Translations under genes and position numbers: made by a program
The notes under the pieces: generated by a model
Databases searched by the model: none
Told to the model about the DNA's origin: nothing
What the model saw: only the letters and a program-made list of their open reading frames with translations
Assembly (NCBI GenBank): GCA_039621445.1
Contig: CP154954.1
Coordinates: 9,364,634-9,428,633, forward strand
DNA from: Euglena gracilis
Lineage: Eukaryota > Euglenida > Euglenophyceae > Euglenales
Reading direction: 5' to 3'
Length of the DNA: 64,000 nt
Shown: positions 1 through 18,120 of the stretch, piece after piece
Layout of the letters: each line of letters opens with the position of its first letter
How positions within the stretch are numbered: position 1 is the stretch's first letter

Positions 1-66
1 CAGTGTGTCCTTCAACATCAATGCGCGTGTGCACATTCCCCCTTCCCACAGGGTGTGTCCATTGCA

Positions 67-555
67 AAAAATGCGCACCTGCGCATTCTTTTGGGTTTCC
101 CAAAAATGCGCAGGTGCGCATTCTTCGGCCCTGATACTCAGTGACATCCCCATTGTTTTGACCGTGGGAGAGCTGTGTCTCCATGCCTGCAAGGTGTTCC
201 TTCCCATGCTCATCCCAGGTTCACCAGGCCCTGCCCCCAGGAGCCATCAGCACGCACCGGTGAACACAAGGTGGCACACCCAGGTCCAGGTTGGTGTGCG
301 TCGTCCGTGTTCCGCATGCCGTGTGGAGTGTGCCCAGTGTGAGTCCAGCCACGCACTGTACCACAGTCGTCGGGAAACAGCTGTAAACAGCATGCTGCGT
401 AGTTGAACCAGTAAACAAGGGGATGGTCCTTATGGTCGTGTAATATCCAAACAGCTCATTTTTGTGGTGTTTACCCTCCAGTCTGGAAGAGGCATCAAAC
501 TATGCAAAATGCGCACTTGCGCACTCCGGGTCCAAAATGCGCGGATGCGCATTTT
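67..555. repeat. Dispersed short palindrome with TGCGCA core
   Basis: Four copies of a 17-23 bp near-palindrome of the form AAAATGCGCAnnTGCGCATT lie at about 67-86, 103-122, 506-523 and 533-555. The first two are about 16 bp apart and differ only in the central two bases (CC against GG). The rest of 1-900 shows no recognisable coding sequence. Confidence 0.6.
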
Positions 556-904
556 CACTAAAATTGTCATAACTTCAATCCGATCATAACTCAACAAGAA
601 AAGTGCATTCCCGGCCGTCTAAGAAACACGCGGTGTGGAAGTATCCCCAAGGTCCAACCAACAAAATGTTCGTGTGTAACACGCCAAATTTTTCCAGGTC
701 CCCCCCCCCCAAGGTTACAACCCTCGGGGCCAAACTAACAGCAGCAGTTTAAGCAGCTTCTGAACCAGCACAAAGAATCAAATCCTGACGGAAAATGCAG
801 TAACTGCAAAGATGTGCAGGAGAAAACCAAACCACCAATGCTGGCCTTCCACTGTTCCGTTCTTTAACCCGCTGGATTGTGCGCTTGGGGGGAATCTACC
901 TTTA

Positions 905-1305
905 GAAGTGAAATTGCCAAAAAAAGTTGCCCCCCCCCCCCCCATTTGCAAACCCCCCAAGGGACCAACAAAAGGACGATATGAAACCCCCCAGGAAGAA
1001 AAGTGAAAAACGCTGGTGACAATTTTTTTCGGCCCCAAACCACCGAAAAACTCGATTTTTTGGCAATTTTCATGAGACCAACCACCATGAATTTGGGGAG
1101 AAGTGCAGAGCAAGGACCCCGTCCAGACACTGGTCCAGCCAGTTTTGGAAACCCCAGCCTCGCACAGAAGCCCCTGTCCGTCTCAGCTCCAACAACACAA
1201 GGAGAAACCTTCACCAAAGTTTGCCCATGCACCCAATAAGGTCCCCCCTGATATTTCCACCAAAATACAAAAAAAATCGGGCTTCTATTGAGGGGGGGGG
1301 GCTAA
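905..1305. repeat. MITE-like repeat, copy 1 (degenerate)
   Basis: This stretch starts in a C run and ends in a G run. Internally it shares the order of motifs seen at 61014-61363 and 63200-63552: a CCAACAAA/CCAACCAA block, GGAAGAA, a T-run followed by TCGGCC, AAACCACC, TTTTTGGCAATTTT and GAGACC. No protein is encoded. It looks like a worn copy of the same non-autonomous element. Confidence 0.5.
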
Positions 1306-1333
1306 CTGCATCCTGCTGCAAATTCTGTGTCAA

Positions 1334-1690
1334 ATGCCTGTTCTGGCCAGGGTTTTTTTAGTCGTGGACCCCGGGGGGGGGGGAGGGGGGGGGTCGGGCG
1401 GGGCCCCCCGGGGGGGGGGGGTCCCCCGGAGGGGGGTGGGATATACTTTTCGGCGCCGAAGGCGCCGAAAAACTGCTATTTTTAGCACTTTTCGCGATTT
1501 TTCGGCCATTTTTTTGTGGGTCCCCGGGGAGCCCCCCCCCCCGGGGCCCCCCCAGGGGGTGGGTGGGTGGGGGGACCCCCCCCTCCAGGCTTAAAAAAAC
1601 CCCTAGTGGTGGCCATGACAGAACCGTCCAAACTCGGGAGCGGAGTGTGGTCGCAAATGCGGGCTGTGCTGGGGGTGCCAGAGGGTGGTT
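1334..1690 (+). CDS. Candidate exon pair interrupted by an introner-like element
   Basis: The bases up to 1343 and from 1610 onward read as one frame if the element between the two TGGCCA copies is removed. This gives a short peptide starting MPVLAMTEPSKLGSG and continuing through VWSQMRAVLG to about 1690. The family is not recognised and no flanking exon was found, so the evidence is only the open frame and the clean junction. It could be chance, or a leftover exon of a gene running in from the left. Confidence 0.22.
1344..1615 (+). mobile_element. Introner-like element, copy 1
   Basis: A roughly 266 bp element bounded by TGGCCA at 1344-1349 and 1610-1615. Its ends are inverted: GGTTTTTTTAG on the left and TTAAAAAAACCCC on the right. 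Inside are long G/C runs and two hairpins, one of GGCGCCGAAGGCGCC type and one of GTGC/GCAC type near TATTTTTAGCACTT. The same element, inverted, lies at 50453-50742, where it is exactly an intron. Confidence 0.7.
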
Positions 1691-1964
1691 TTTGGCCCAG
1701 ATGTCAAACAAACAACCGTAAACCCCTCATTTATAACCTCCCCCGGGCTTACAGGTCAGCAGGGCTGTGTAGGAATCCCCGCAACCCCATGGGTGGTTGG
1801 GGGGTCGACCACCCCCCACCACCTCCCTCCTGGTGGATGGGGGGGGGGGGGTCCGACCACCCTATTCACCACCACCAGCCCTGTGGGGTCAGCCGAAAGG
1901 GAGGTCATACTTTTTTGGAATGGTGATCAAAATCTGACCCTCCAAATCCCTCCTGACGCATTTA

Positions 1965-1984
1965 CCCTCCCCCCCCCTCCAGCC
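1965..1984 (+). promoter_or_regulatory. Possible spliced-leader trans-splice acceptor
   Basis: A pyrimidine tract ending CTCCAG lies two bases before the ATG at 1985. Many euglenid mRNAs receive a spliced leader at an AG close upstream of the start codon, so this is the expected site for the reductase mRNA. It is inferred from position and composition only. Confidence 0.45.
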
Positions 1985-9841
<7,857 letters not shown>

Positions 9842-10282
9842 ATAAATGACCGCCCACCACACATTCACACGCAGCCACCATTTTTCCAAGTCATGTTTCC
9901 CATCCTACACAAGTGAGGGAATGCTTATTTTTTCATTCTTTTTTTGCTTCATTTTTGACCGAAGGAAGGGGGTTCTTTTTGTCCGATATGAGAAATTTAT
10001 TTTTAATGGTGTTGTGGTATGGAGCACCTTTGCTCTCAAATTCAATGTTCTGGCCCAATATGTGGGTCGAACAGCACCAAAATTCTTTAGTAAGGGGTGA
10101 TTTGTCATCGCGGTTTGTTTGTGGCGTACCCTCGCTGTCGTGTCAGAAAAAAAATGTAACATACGTGCGTTTGCCGCAACTCGGGTGGCTCGTTCAGTTC
10201 ACACCCGACGCGCGTTTTGATCCAACTCCGCCGATGGCCGAAATCCGCGGGTCGGCAGCCGCTGATCGCCCCCCCCCCCCGG

Positions 10283-10381
10283 TGTGCCCTGGGCCCCGTG
10301 GGGCAGGGCAAGGTGTGGGACGGCGACCTGGCCGGCCTGCTCGCCAAGCTGGACGGCGCCAGCTGCAAGTACGACGACCAG
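10283..10381 (+). CDS. Candidate exon of an unrecognised plus-strand gene
   Basis: An open frame with strong GC third-position bias reads CALGPVGQGKVWDGDLAGLL and then AKLDGASCKYDDQ. It looks like genuine coding sequence (few rare codons, mixed hydrophobic and charged residues), but I do not recognise the family. It lies 440 bp after the reductase stop, so it probably belongs to a separate gene whose other exons are partly seen at 13341-13460. A CAG at its end could mark a nonconventional intron start. Confidence 0.45.
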
Positions 10382-10395
10382 GGGACTTCTGAAGC

Positions 10396-10545
10396 TTAAG
10401 CTTGAGGGGACCCTGCCCCCCGGGGGGGGGGGGCGGATCCAGCTGGCCAGCACCTTTTTCCAGCCAGCAGCTCCCCAACCAAGCTGTGGACCCCCCCCCG
10501 GGATCCGCTGAAAGAAAGGGTGGGCCAGCCCAGGGAAGCCGGGCG
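10396..10545. repeat. Dispersed CAGCCAGCA-type intronic element
   Basis: Contains CCAGCTGGCCAGCACC, CCAGCCAGCAGC, a nine-C run, GGGATCCGCTGAAAG and GGGCCAGCCCAGGGA, the same order as the copy at 8935-9050. Confidence 0.5.
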
Positions 10546-11786
10546 GGACCGCAAAAGTTTTCGGCGCAGAGGACCGAAAGTGTCGTTTGAAACCCGGTCA
10601 GAAATTGCCAGAAAAAACAGACATTTTGACAGGTTCCTGGTTTTCACCTCAAAATTTTGGCTGAAAGATCCCAACCATACGCTGAGTTAACCCCTGCGCA
10701 ACAAGGATGGATATTGGATATCGGCCCATATCAGGTTTGCCGAAAATCTTGAATTCATCGGGTCCCGAAAAATCATCGTGAAATATCGGCTTTATTGGGG
10801 GGGGGGGGGTAACGGACTTTTTTTGTTGTTTTTGGCCGATTTTGGGATTCTCCAAATCAGAAAAATGAGGACATCAGGGCACAAAATGATCATATCGGTT
10901 TTATCGACTTTTATTGAGGATATCAGGGTGTCAATCTATCCAAATTTATCGGCACCCCCCTAAACCAATATCAATATCCACTCTTGTGCGCGACCCCCCT
11001 CCGGCGGGGGATGGGATGATGGGTTGTCAGAGTGGGTGGGTGTGGTGTATGGGCCGTAGGCCCGCTTTGGGGAGGTGGGGTGTTCCATGGGTCAGCCCAA
11101 CTCGGCTGAAGAGACCCTTGGGGGGCCTAGGCAGCGTGGCCCGCGGGACCCCACCCAAGGGTCCTTAATAAAAAAAACTCCTGACGACGACCCGGAGTGA
11201 CCGTCCGGGTGTTTTCCGCTCGGTCCATCCATATCCCCGACACCTTTATGCATCCGCCCGTTTATTGGCTCGTACCGGTCCAGCTGTACGCTGCTTTGGG
11301 TACTCGGCCAGCACGGCTGGGCGCAACTCCTGTGCCGCTGTCGCCTCTGTTTTATCAGCTTTGCGTTCGGTTTTCAGAAAATTGCAACCATTTTTCGGGG
11401 GAATCTCACATCCGGACTAAAAATCCTGCACGACCACATTTTGTTTGTGTTTGCGATGTCCTTTTAATGGGTGCAGTGTGTATGTGCGCATGTGCACCTT
11501 AGATTTTCTCAAACGTCTACGCTTCTGCTTTGGGGGTTGACAATATTAACCCCCCCTGTCGGGGACACACGGGGTCTTTGACACGCGCCTCGTGTCAATG
11601 GAACATTCAGGAACAATATTTTCAGAGAATATTTTGCTGAAATTTTTGAGATTTTTTTTGACAAGCAAAATTGTTGATTCTGTCCATCTGAGCTGTGGAT
11701 GTTTTTTCCCCTCAAATTTGCTGATTTTGCCAAATATGTGTGCCAAAATTTATGGTGCCGTTCCGTTGACACAACGTGTCGTCGGC

Positions 11787-11862
11787 ACACACACACACGC
11801 ACACACGCACATACACACACACACACACACACACCACACGCACACACACACACACACACACT
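11787..11862. repeat. (CA)n microsatellite
   Basis: Near-perfect CA repeat of about 75 bp in non-coding sequence. Confidence 0.9.
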
Positions 11863-12399
11863 TTGTCAACGTCCTTGGATCGTTGTTGTGTCTTGGACAG
11901 GGTGGGGTGTCCAGTTTGGGAAATCATTTTTGTAAACCTCGAACCTTGTTGCAGATAGTGTCTGCACATTTTTCGAAAGAACAAATCCAATACATTGATA
12001 ATGAATGGATTAATTAAGTACCGATGTCTCGCAACAACTATTTCTTTGGAGATTTCTTTGCTTTGGGGCCATGGCGTTTGAGATCCAACTGGCCTCTCAT
12101 GGTTTGACGGCAATCCCAGAAATCTGGCGGGTGGTTGTGGATGGGAGGTCGGCCAACCCCCCCCCCCCCAGATCACTGCACCACCCATTTCCGTTTTTTG
12201 GGGGGACGATTTTCCTTGCGAAGGGCGTTGGTAAACCGGCCCCCCCAACAGAAGCGCGGGGCCACCACAAGCGCAGAAAGGTGCAGAAAGTATGCCAAAG
12301 AAGGCACCCATTTTTCAAAAAGGCCCAAAAATGCCAAAAAAAAGTGACCATTGGAGCCTGTGGAGGGGTTTTGGGGTCGATTTTTGACTTCGAAAATTT

Positions 12400-12482
12400 T
12401 GCCTAAATACTAAACCCCCCGGACCCCAAATTCGAGTGTCCAGATAATAAACCGGGGGGTTTATCATTTGGGGGGGGGTTAC
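12400..12482. mobile_element. Short inverted-repeat element, TAAACCCCCC ends
   Basis: Starts TAAACCCCCCGG and ends with an AAACCGGGGGGTTTATCATTTGGGGGGGGG-like segment, so the ends are complementary over about 10 bp. At about 80 bp it resembles a solo-end version of the larger TTATAAG-type elements. Confidence 0.45.
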
Positions 12483-13340
12483 AACATCTGCCGTGGGCCT
12501 CGGCCGTAGATGCATTACAATGTCCACTGGACAACATGGGGGGACTTTGGGCCAACCTCCCAACAAAATTTTGATGGTTACCCCTTTTGGGATTCAGACA
12601 CCTGGTGCCCCCAATTAATCAAAATGAAAGTGCCAGGGGGCCACTTTGAGGCATCCGCCCAATTCCGACTCCCGTCCTCAATCCCAACCTCCAACACTTG
12701 CCCACGCAGGGAATTTCTTAAGCTGGACCCACCCTACCACCCTGGGGGAGGGTCAGCCAGCACCTGTTTTCCAGCCAGCAACTCCCAGCCGGGCTGCAAA
12801 CCCCCGACCCAGGAGGGCGGGGAGGGTCGAGCAGTAATGAAGTTTTCGAGCCGGGCTGGGACTAAAATTTTGAACAGGGGTAAAAATGACCAAACTGTCC
12901 ATTTTTGAGGGGATTTTTTTGGGGATTGGGGCGTTCCCATTGCAGTCCTGGGGATAATTCTTCCGATGCGCCGGCGGGAGTGCCCAAGGGTGTGAAAACA
13001 TGCGGATGTCAAAATAAAAATGATTCCAGAAATCGACAGTTTTGGGGGAGTATCTCAAAATTTAGTCTAAAAAAAAAGCATCCCAGCTGGATTTGGGCGT
13101 TCTCGGTTCCAGCCCAGCCTGGCAGCCAGGACGGACCAACCTCCTGGACCCCCATTCCGGTGGCTCTTTTGGACCGCCCTGGGGGGGTCCGTAAGAAGTT
13201 TCCCGCACTCAAAAATCATGGTGTTGTTGTTGTTTTGCCGTTGTTATATCTGACAAAAAAATTTTGGGTCGGTGGAATTTGTGCTTCAAATGCATGTTTG
13301 ATCCTCTTTCTTTCCCTCTCCTTGCCTCGGGAAGCTTCGC

Positions 13341-13460
13341 CCTCCAAGCACGTATGACCCAGTGGGGGTACCCGTTGTGTGCTTTCCCTCTGGCACCGCC
13401 AGTCACCAGCTATTCCACACCCGGGCCGGTTCTCACACCTCCGGGATGATGCCTCTGCGA
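13341..13460 (+). CDS. Candidate exon of an unrecognised plus-strand gene
   Basis: An open GC-rich frame reads STYDPVGVPVVCFPSGTASH followed by QLFHTRAGSHTSGMMPL. The opposite strand also has an open frame over part of it but with poorer codon use. No family was recognised. Together with 10283-10381 it suggests a second plus-strand gene downstream of the reductase. Confidence 0.42.
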
Positions 13461-13474
13461 CCTAGGGGGAAACG

Positions 13475-13890
13475 GGAATTCTTTTTTTTGCGTTTTTTTT
13501 GCTTTTTTATTTGGCAAATTTGCGTTTTTATTTGTGTTTTTTTGCGTTTTTTGGGGGGGTTTCCTGGTGAATTTTGGTTTTTTGTTGGAAAAATTTTTTG
13601 ACAAGGAAAAGATCCTCTTTTTAGCCCCAATTTTCTCCCGAGATCAAGAACTTTGTCAGTTTTTTTGCATTGTTGCATTTTAACAAAATGTTTTTTTATC
13701 CAAATTTGCAAAATGGACAGTTTTCTCCAGCAGAGCCGAAAAGTTTTTCCAAGTCCTCTCCAGTGGGAAAGTGCATGTCCCAGGGGATCTCCTAAAGGGT
13801 TTTGTATGCAACTTACGTTTATTCGCGTTTATTTGCGTTTTTTTTTTGCCCTTTTTTGCTTTTTTTTGTGTCTCGCTTTTTGAGGGTCCA
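13475..13890. repeat. T-rich intronic repeat (TTTGCGTTTTTT type)
   Basis: Two stretches (about 13480-13570 and 13790-13890) of T runs with GCG spacers, the second ending CTCGCTTTTTGAGGGTCCA. Reverse-complement relatives occur at about 42700-42800, 49205-49310, 52095-52170 and 55790-55850, which suggests a dispersed element used in many introns. Confidence 0.45.
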
Positions 13891-14042
13891 GCAGGGTCCA
13901 CCACGCAGATTCCAGCACACCACCGCCACCCCACCAGCACGCCATAACCACACCCCCCAGCCCCGGGGCTTTACGGGAATGCCCAAAACAGACGATTCAC
14001 CGCTTCGAGCGCCTCGCCAGCGTAAACCAGGGTGTGACGTAG
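13890..14042 (+). CDS. Weak candidate terminal exon running into the satellite
   Basis: A frame open through a proline-rich segment and then ECPKQTIHRFERLASVN, with a TAG at 14040-14042 that lies inside the first satellite box. It could be the 3' end of the unrecognised plus-strand gene. The proline/histidine-rich part may be chance. Confidence 0.25.
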   Translation, partial: SRVHHADSSTPPPPHQHAITTPPSPGALRECPKQTIHRFERLASVNQGVT

Positions 14043-15159
14043 AGCTGAGCTCTTTGGGAGACCACCCTGGCCCGGGATTCATATTTGGGCCCAAAACGGA
14101 GGGCGGGTGGTCGAAAAACGCTCATTTTCGGCTCAAAAACACTTTTTCTGGGTCCGGGAGTCCAAAAAACATCGTTTCGGGTAAAAAAAACTTCGATTTT
14201 TTCGAATTTTTTTGACCCTGTTTTGACCCAAAATCACTGGGTTGGCGGCCAAAAACGGGGGGCTGGCGGGTCGAAAAACGCTCATTTTCGGCTCAAAAAC
14301 ATGTGTTCCGGGTCCGGGAGACCAAAAAACGTCGATTCGGCCAAAAAATAAATTTCGATTTTTTTCGACTTTTTTGACCCGGTTTTGACCCAAAGTCAAT
14401 GGGTTGGCGAACCAAAACGGGGCGCTGGTGGGTCGAAAAACCCCCATTTTCAGCACAAAAACACTTTTTCCGGGTCCGGGAGGCCAAAAAACATGGTTTT
14501 GGAGGAAAAAAAAATTTCGATTTTTTTCGACTTTTTTGGCCGAAAACGGCTAAGTCGGACAGTGGTAAAAGTGTACAAAACGGCCATTTGGACCGAAAAA
14601 CGGCCATATCTCGGGCCAGGCGGGGAGTTGCGGGAAAATCATTATACCAGTAGATAGGGTGCTCCAAGGGCTTCAAATTAGGTCTCCGGGCATTTTTTCA
14701 ACTCCCCACCATTTTGGAGATATTTTGCAAAAAAAATGGTTTTTTGGCCTGTTTTGGGCTCCAAATGGCCCCCCAAGGCGAAACCACAAAACAGCCGTAT
14801 CTCGGCCCAGGCGGGGAGTTGGCCCAAACCGCGCATACCGGTCGATAGGGCGTCCCAAAGTTGTGGAATGACGTCCTCTTTACGTTTCCTCAATTTCGCA
14901 GCGTTTTCGAGATATTTTGAATTTTTCGATTTTTTGACCCAAAAATTGACCCCTTTTGCCGGTCCAACAAAATTTCTTTGGAAAAAAACGGTAGACAACT
15001 TTTTTGCTCCGCACTGGCCACCATCTCCGGACTGGCGGGGAGTTGCGGGTAAAGTGAGGGCTCTGGAGAAACTAGGGATCCTCTCCTAACCTTTTGGCTA
15101 TTAACTTCTCGGGTCCGGAAATCCAATCACATCGATAATCCTGGGGTGCCCGAGCCTAC

Positions 15160-15185
15160 TCGGGGGGGGGGGGGGGGGGGGGGGG
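15160..15185. repeat. G homopolymer run of the satellite
   Basis: An uninterrupted run of about 26 G. Comparable or longer G-dominated runs occur at about 16341-16412, 18089-18142, 19491-19525, 20681-20742 and 21020-21046. Each lies just before a stem-loop box. Confidence 0.85.
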
Positions 15186-15201
15186 CTCCGGCCCCGGTGG
15201 T

Positions 15202-15280
15202 GAGCTTCGCTCTTACTCTAAAGAGGTAAGAGCTCAGCGACCAGGGTGTGACGTAGAGCTGAGCTCTTTGGGAGACCACC
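15202..15280 (+). repeat. Double stem-loop box of the satellite (type copy)
   Basis: The first hairpin pairs CTCTTACTCT with AGAG(n)TAAGAG around a short A-rich loop. The second pairs GAGCTCAGC perfectly with GCTGAGCTC around a 19-base loop containing GGGTGTGACG. Other copies begin at about 16454, 17672 (interrupted by an A-rich insertion), 18154, 19552, 22107, 23332, 24271, 25480 and 32719; inverted copies are at 34833 and 36595. It is the most conserved part of the module. Confidence 0.75.
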
Positions 15281-18083
15281 CCGGCCCGGCCCGCGAAAAA
15301 CGCTCATTTTCGGCTCAAAAACAGTTTTTCCGGGTCATGGAGGCCAAAAAACATCGTTTTGGGCAAAAAATTTTCGATTTTTTTCGACTTTTTTTTGGCC
15401 CGGTTTTGACCCAAAGTCAATGGGTTGGCGGCCCAAAACGGGGTGCTGGCGGGTCGAAAAACGCTCATTTTTGGCCCAAAAATACTTTTTTCGGGGCCGG
15501 GAGGCCAAAAAACATGGTTTTGGGCAAAAAATTTTCGAATTTTTTCGACTTTTTGACCCAAAAATGGCCAAGTCCACCGGCCAGGGGGCGCCCCAGTCAG
15601 GGCATGGGGGGGGGTCCGGGTTGGAAAAAATTTTTTTGCCCAAAAACACTTTTTTTGATGTTCTGAAGTGAAAAAAAGTGTTTTGAGCGAAAAAAGTTTT
15701 TTTCAAAATTTTGGGTCCCAACCTGCCACCCGACCCCCCGCCTGGCCTAGCCGCCCTCACGGGCCGCAGGGGTCCCCGAATACCTAAAACTGGCCCAAAA
15801 TCGCACAACCAGACCCAGACCCCGGGAGCCCCAAAAAAACGGTCAACCCCCCCCCCCCTAAACCTAACGATTGACCCCCTGGTTTGGGTCCCAACTCCCC
15901 GTCTAGCCCGAGATACGGCCAATTTACGGTTTCGGGCCCCGAACGGGCCCGAAATGGCCAAAACTGGCAAAACTGGCCCAAAACCCCAAAACGGCCGTAT
16001 CTCGGGCTAGGCGAGGAGTTGGCCCAAACCGCGCATACCGATCGATCGGGCGTCCCAAAGTTGTGGAATGACGTCCTCTTCACTTTTTCTCAACTCCGCA
16101 GCGTTTTCAAGATATTTTGAATTTTTCGATTTTTTGACCCGTAAATGACCCGGCAATTTCCCGGAAAAAAAAACGGTAGACAACTTTTTTGCTCGGGCCA
16201 TATCTCCGGACTGGCGGGGAGTTGTGGGTAACCCAAGCACTCTGGAGAAACTAGGGATCGTCCCCTAACCCATGGACTATACACTTTGGGGGACCGGAAA
16301 TCCAATCACATCGATAATCCTCGGGTGCCCGGACCTACTCAGGGGGGGCGGGGGGCGGGGGGGGGGGGGGGGGGGGGCGAGGAGGCGTTAAGGGGGCGGG
16401 GGGGGGGGGGGGTCTCCACCCCGGTGGTAATAAGTCCTCCAACCCCGGTGGTAAGCTTCGCTCTTACTCTAAGAGATAAGAGCTCAGCGACCAGGGTGTG
16501 ACGTAGAGCTGAGCTCTTTGGGAGACCACCCCGGCCCGGCCCGGCCTGCCAGCGGCCCAGCGGCACGGCCCGGCCCGGCCGGCGCTCGTTTTCAGTTCAA
16601 AAACATTTTTTCCAGGTCCGGGAGGTCCAAAAACATCGTTTTGGACAAAAATTTTCTATTTTTTTCGACTTTTTTTACCCAAAATCACCCAAAATCCATT
16701 GGTTTCGGGCCAAAAACGGGGGTCCGGGGATCAAAAAACGCTCATTTTCGGCTCAAAAATACTTTTTTCGGGTCCGCGAGGTCAAAAAACATGGTTTTGG
16801 GCAAAAATAATTTTTTCGAATTTTTTGGACTTTTTGACCCAAAAATGGTTAAGTCCACTGGCCAGGGGCGGGCCCAGCCAGGAGGGGGCATGGCGGGGGG
16901 GTCCAGGTCGAAAAATTTTTTTTTGCTCAAAAACACTTTTTTTGATGCTCTAAAGTGAAAAAAAGTGTTTTTGAGCAAAAAAAATTTTTTTTCAAAATTT
17001 TTGGTCCCAACCTGCCGACCCCTCCTCGCCCAGCCGCCCTCACAGCGCCTGCAGGGGTCCCGAATACCCAAAACTGGCCCAAAATCGCACAACCAGGCCC
17101 CGGGAGCCCCAAAAAACGGTCAACCCCCCCCCCTAAACCTAACGATTGACCCCCTGGTTTGGGTCCCAACTCCCCGTGTAGCCCGAGATACGGCCAATTT
17201 ACGGTTTCGGGCCCCGTAAAGGCCCGAAATGGCCAAAACTGGCCAAACTGGCCCAAAACCACAAAACGGCCGTATCTCGGGCTAGGCGAGGAGTTGGCCC
17301 AAACCGCGCATACCGATCGATCGGGCGTCCCAAAGTTGTGGAATGACGTCCTCTTTACGTTTCCTCAACTTCGCAGCGTTTTCGAGATATTTTGAATTTT
17401 TCGATTTTTTGACCCCAAAATGACCCTGTAATTTCCCCGGAAAAAAAAACTGTAGACAACTTTTTTGCTCGGGGCATATCTCCGGACTGGCGGGGAGTTG
17501 CGGGTAACCTGAAGGCTCTGGAGAAACTAGGGATCGTCCCCTAACCTATAGGCTATTCACTTTTGGGGCCCGGAAATCCAATCACATCGATAATCCTCGG
17601 GTGCCCGGACCTACTGAGGGGGGGGCGGGGGGGGGGCGGGGGGGGGCGGGCCACCCCCCCCGGCCCCGGTGGTAAGCTTCGCTCTTACTCTAAAGAGATA
17701 AGAGCTCAGCGACCCCCCCATTAAACACAATAACAAAAAGGGTGTGAAGAGCTGAGCTCTTTGGGGGCCTGGCCCGGCCCGGCGACCGGCCGGCGGCCCG
17801 GCGGCCCAGCCCGGCCGTCGGTCCGGCGGCCTGGCCCGGCCCGGCCGCAGCGTTTTCAAGATATTTTGAGTTTTTCGATTTTTTGACCCCTAAATGACCC
17901 GGCAATTTCCCGGAAAAAAAAACGGTAGACAACTTTTTTGCTCGGGCCATATCTCTGTACTGGCGGGGAGTTGTGGGTAACCCAAGCACTCTGGAGAAAC
18001 TAGGGATCGTCCCCTAACCCATGGACTATACACTTTGGGGGACCGGAAATCCAATCACATCGATAATCCTCGGGTCCCGGACG

Positions 18084-18120
<37 letters not shown>

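Noticed and set aside
15202-15280. Stem-loop box as a spliceosomal or other known small RNA
   Set aside because: No match to U1, U2, U4, U5 or U6 core motifs, and no Sm-like site beside the stems.
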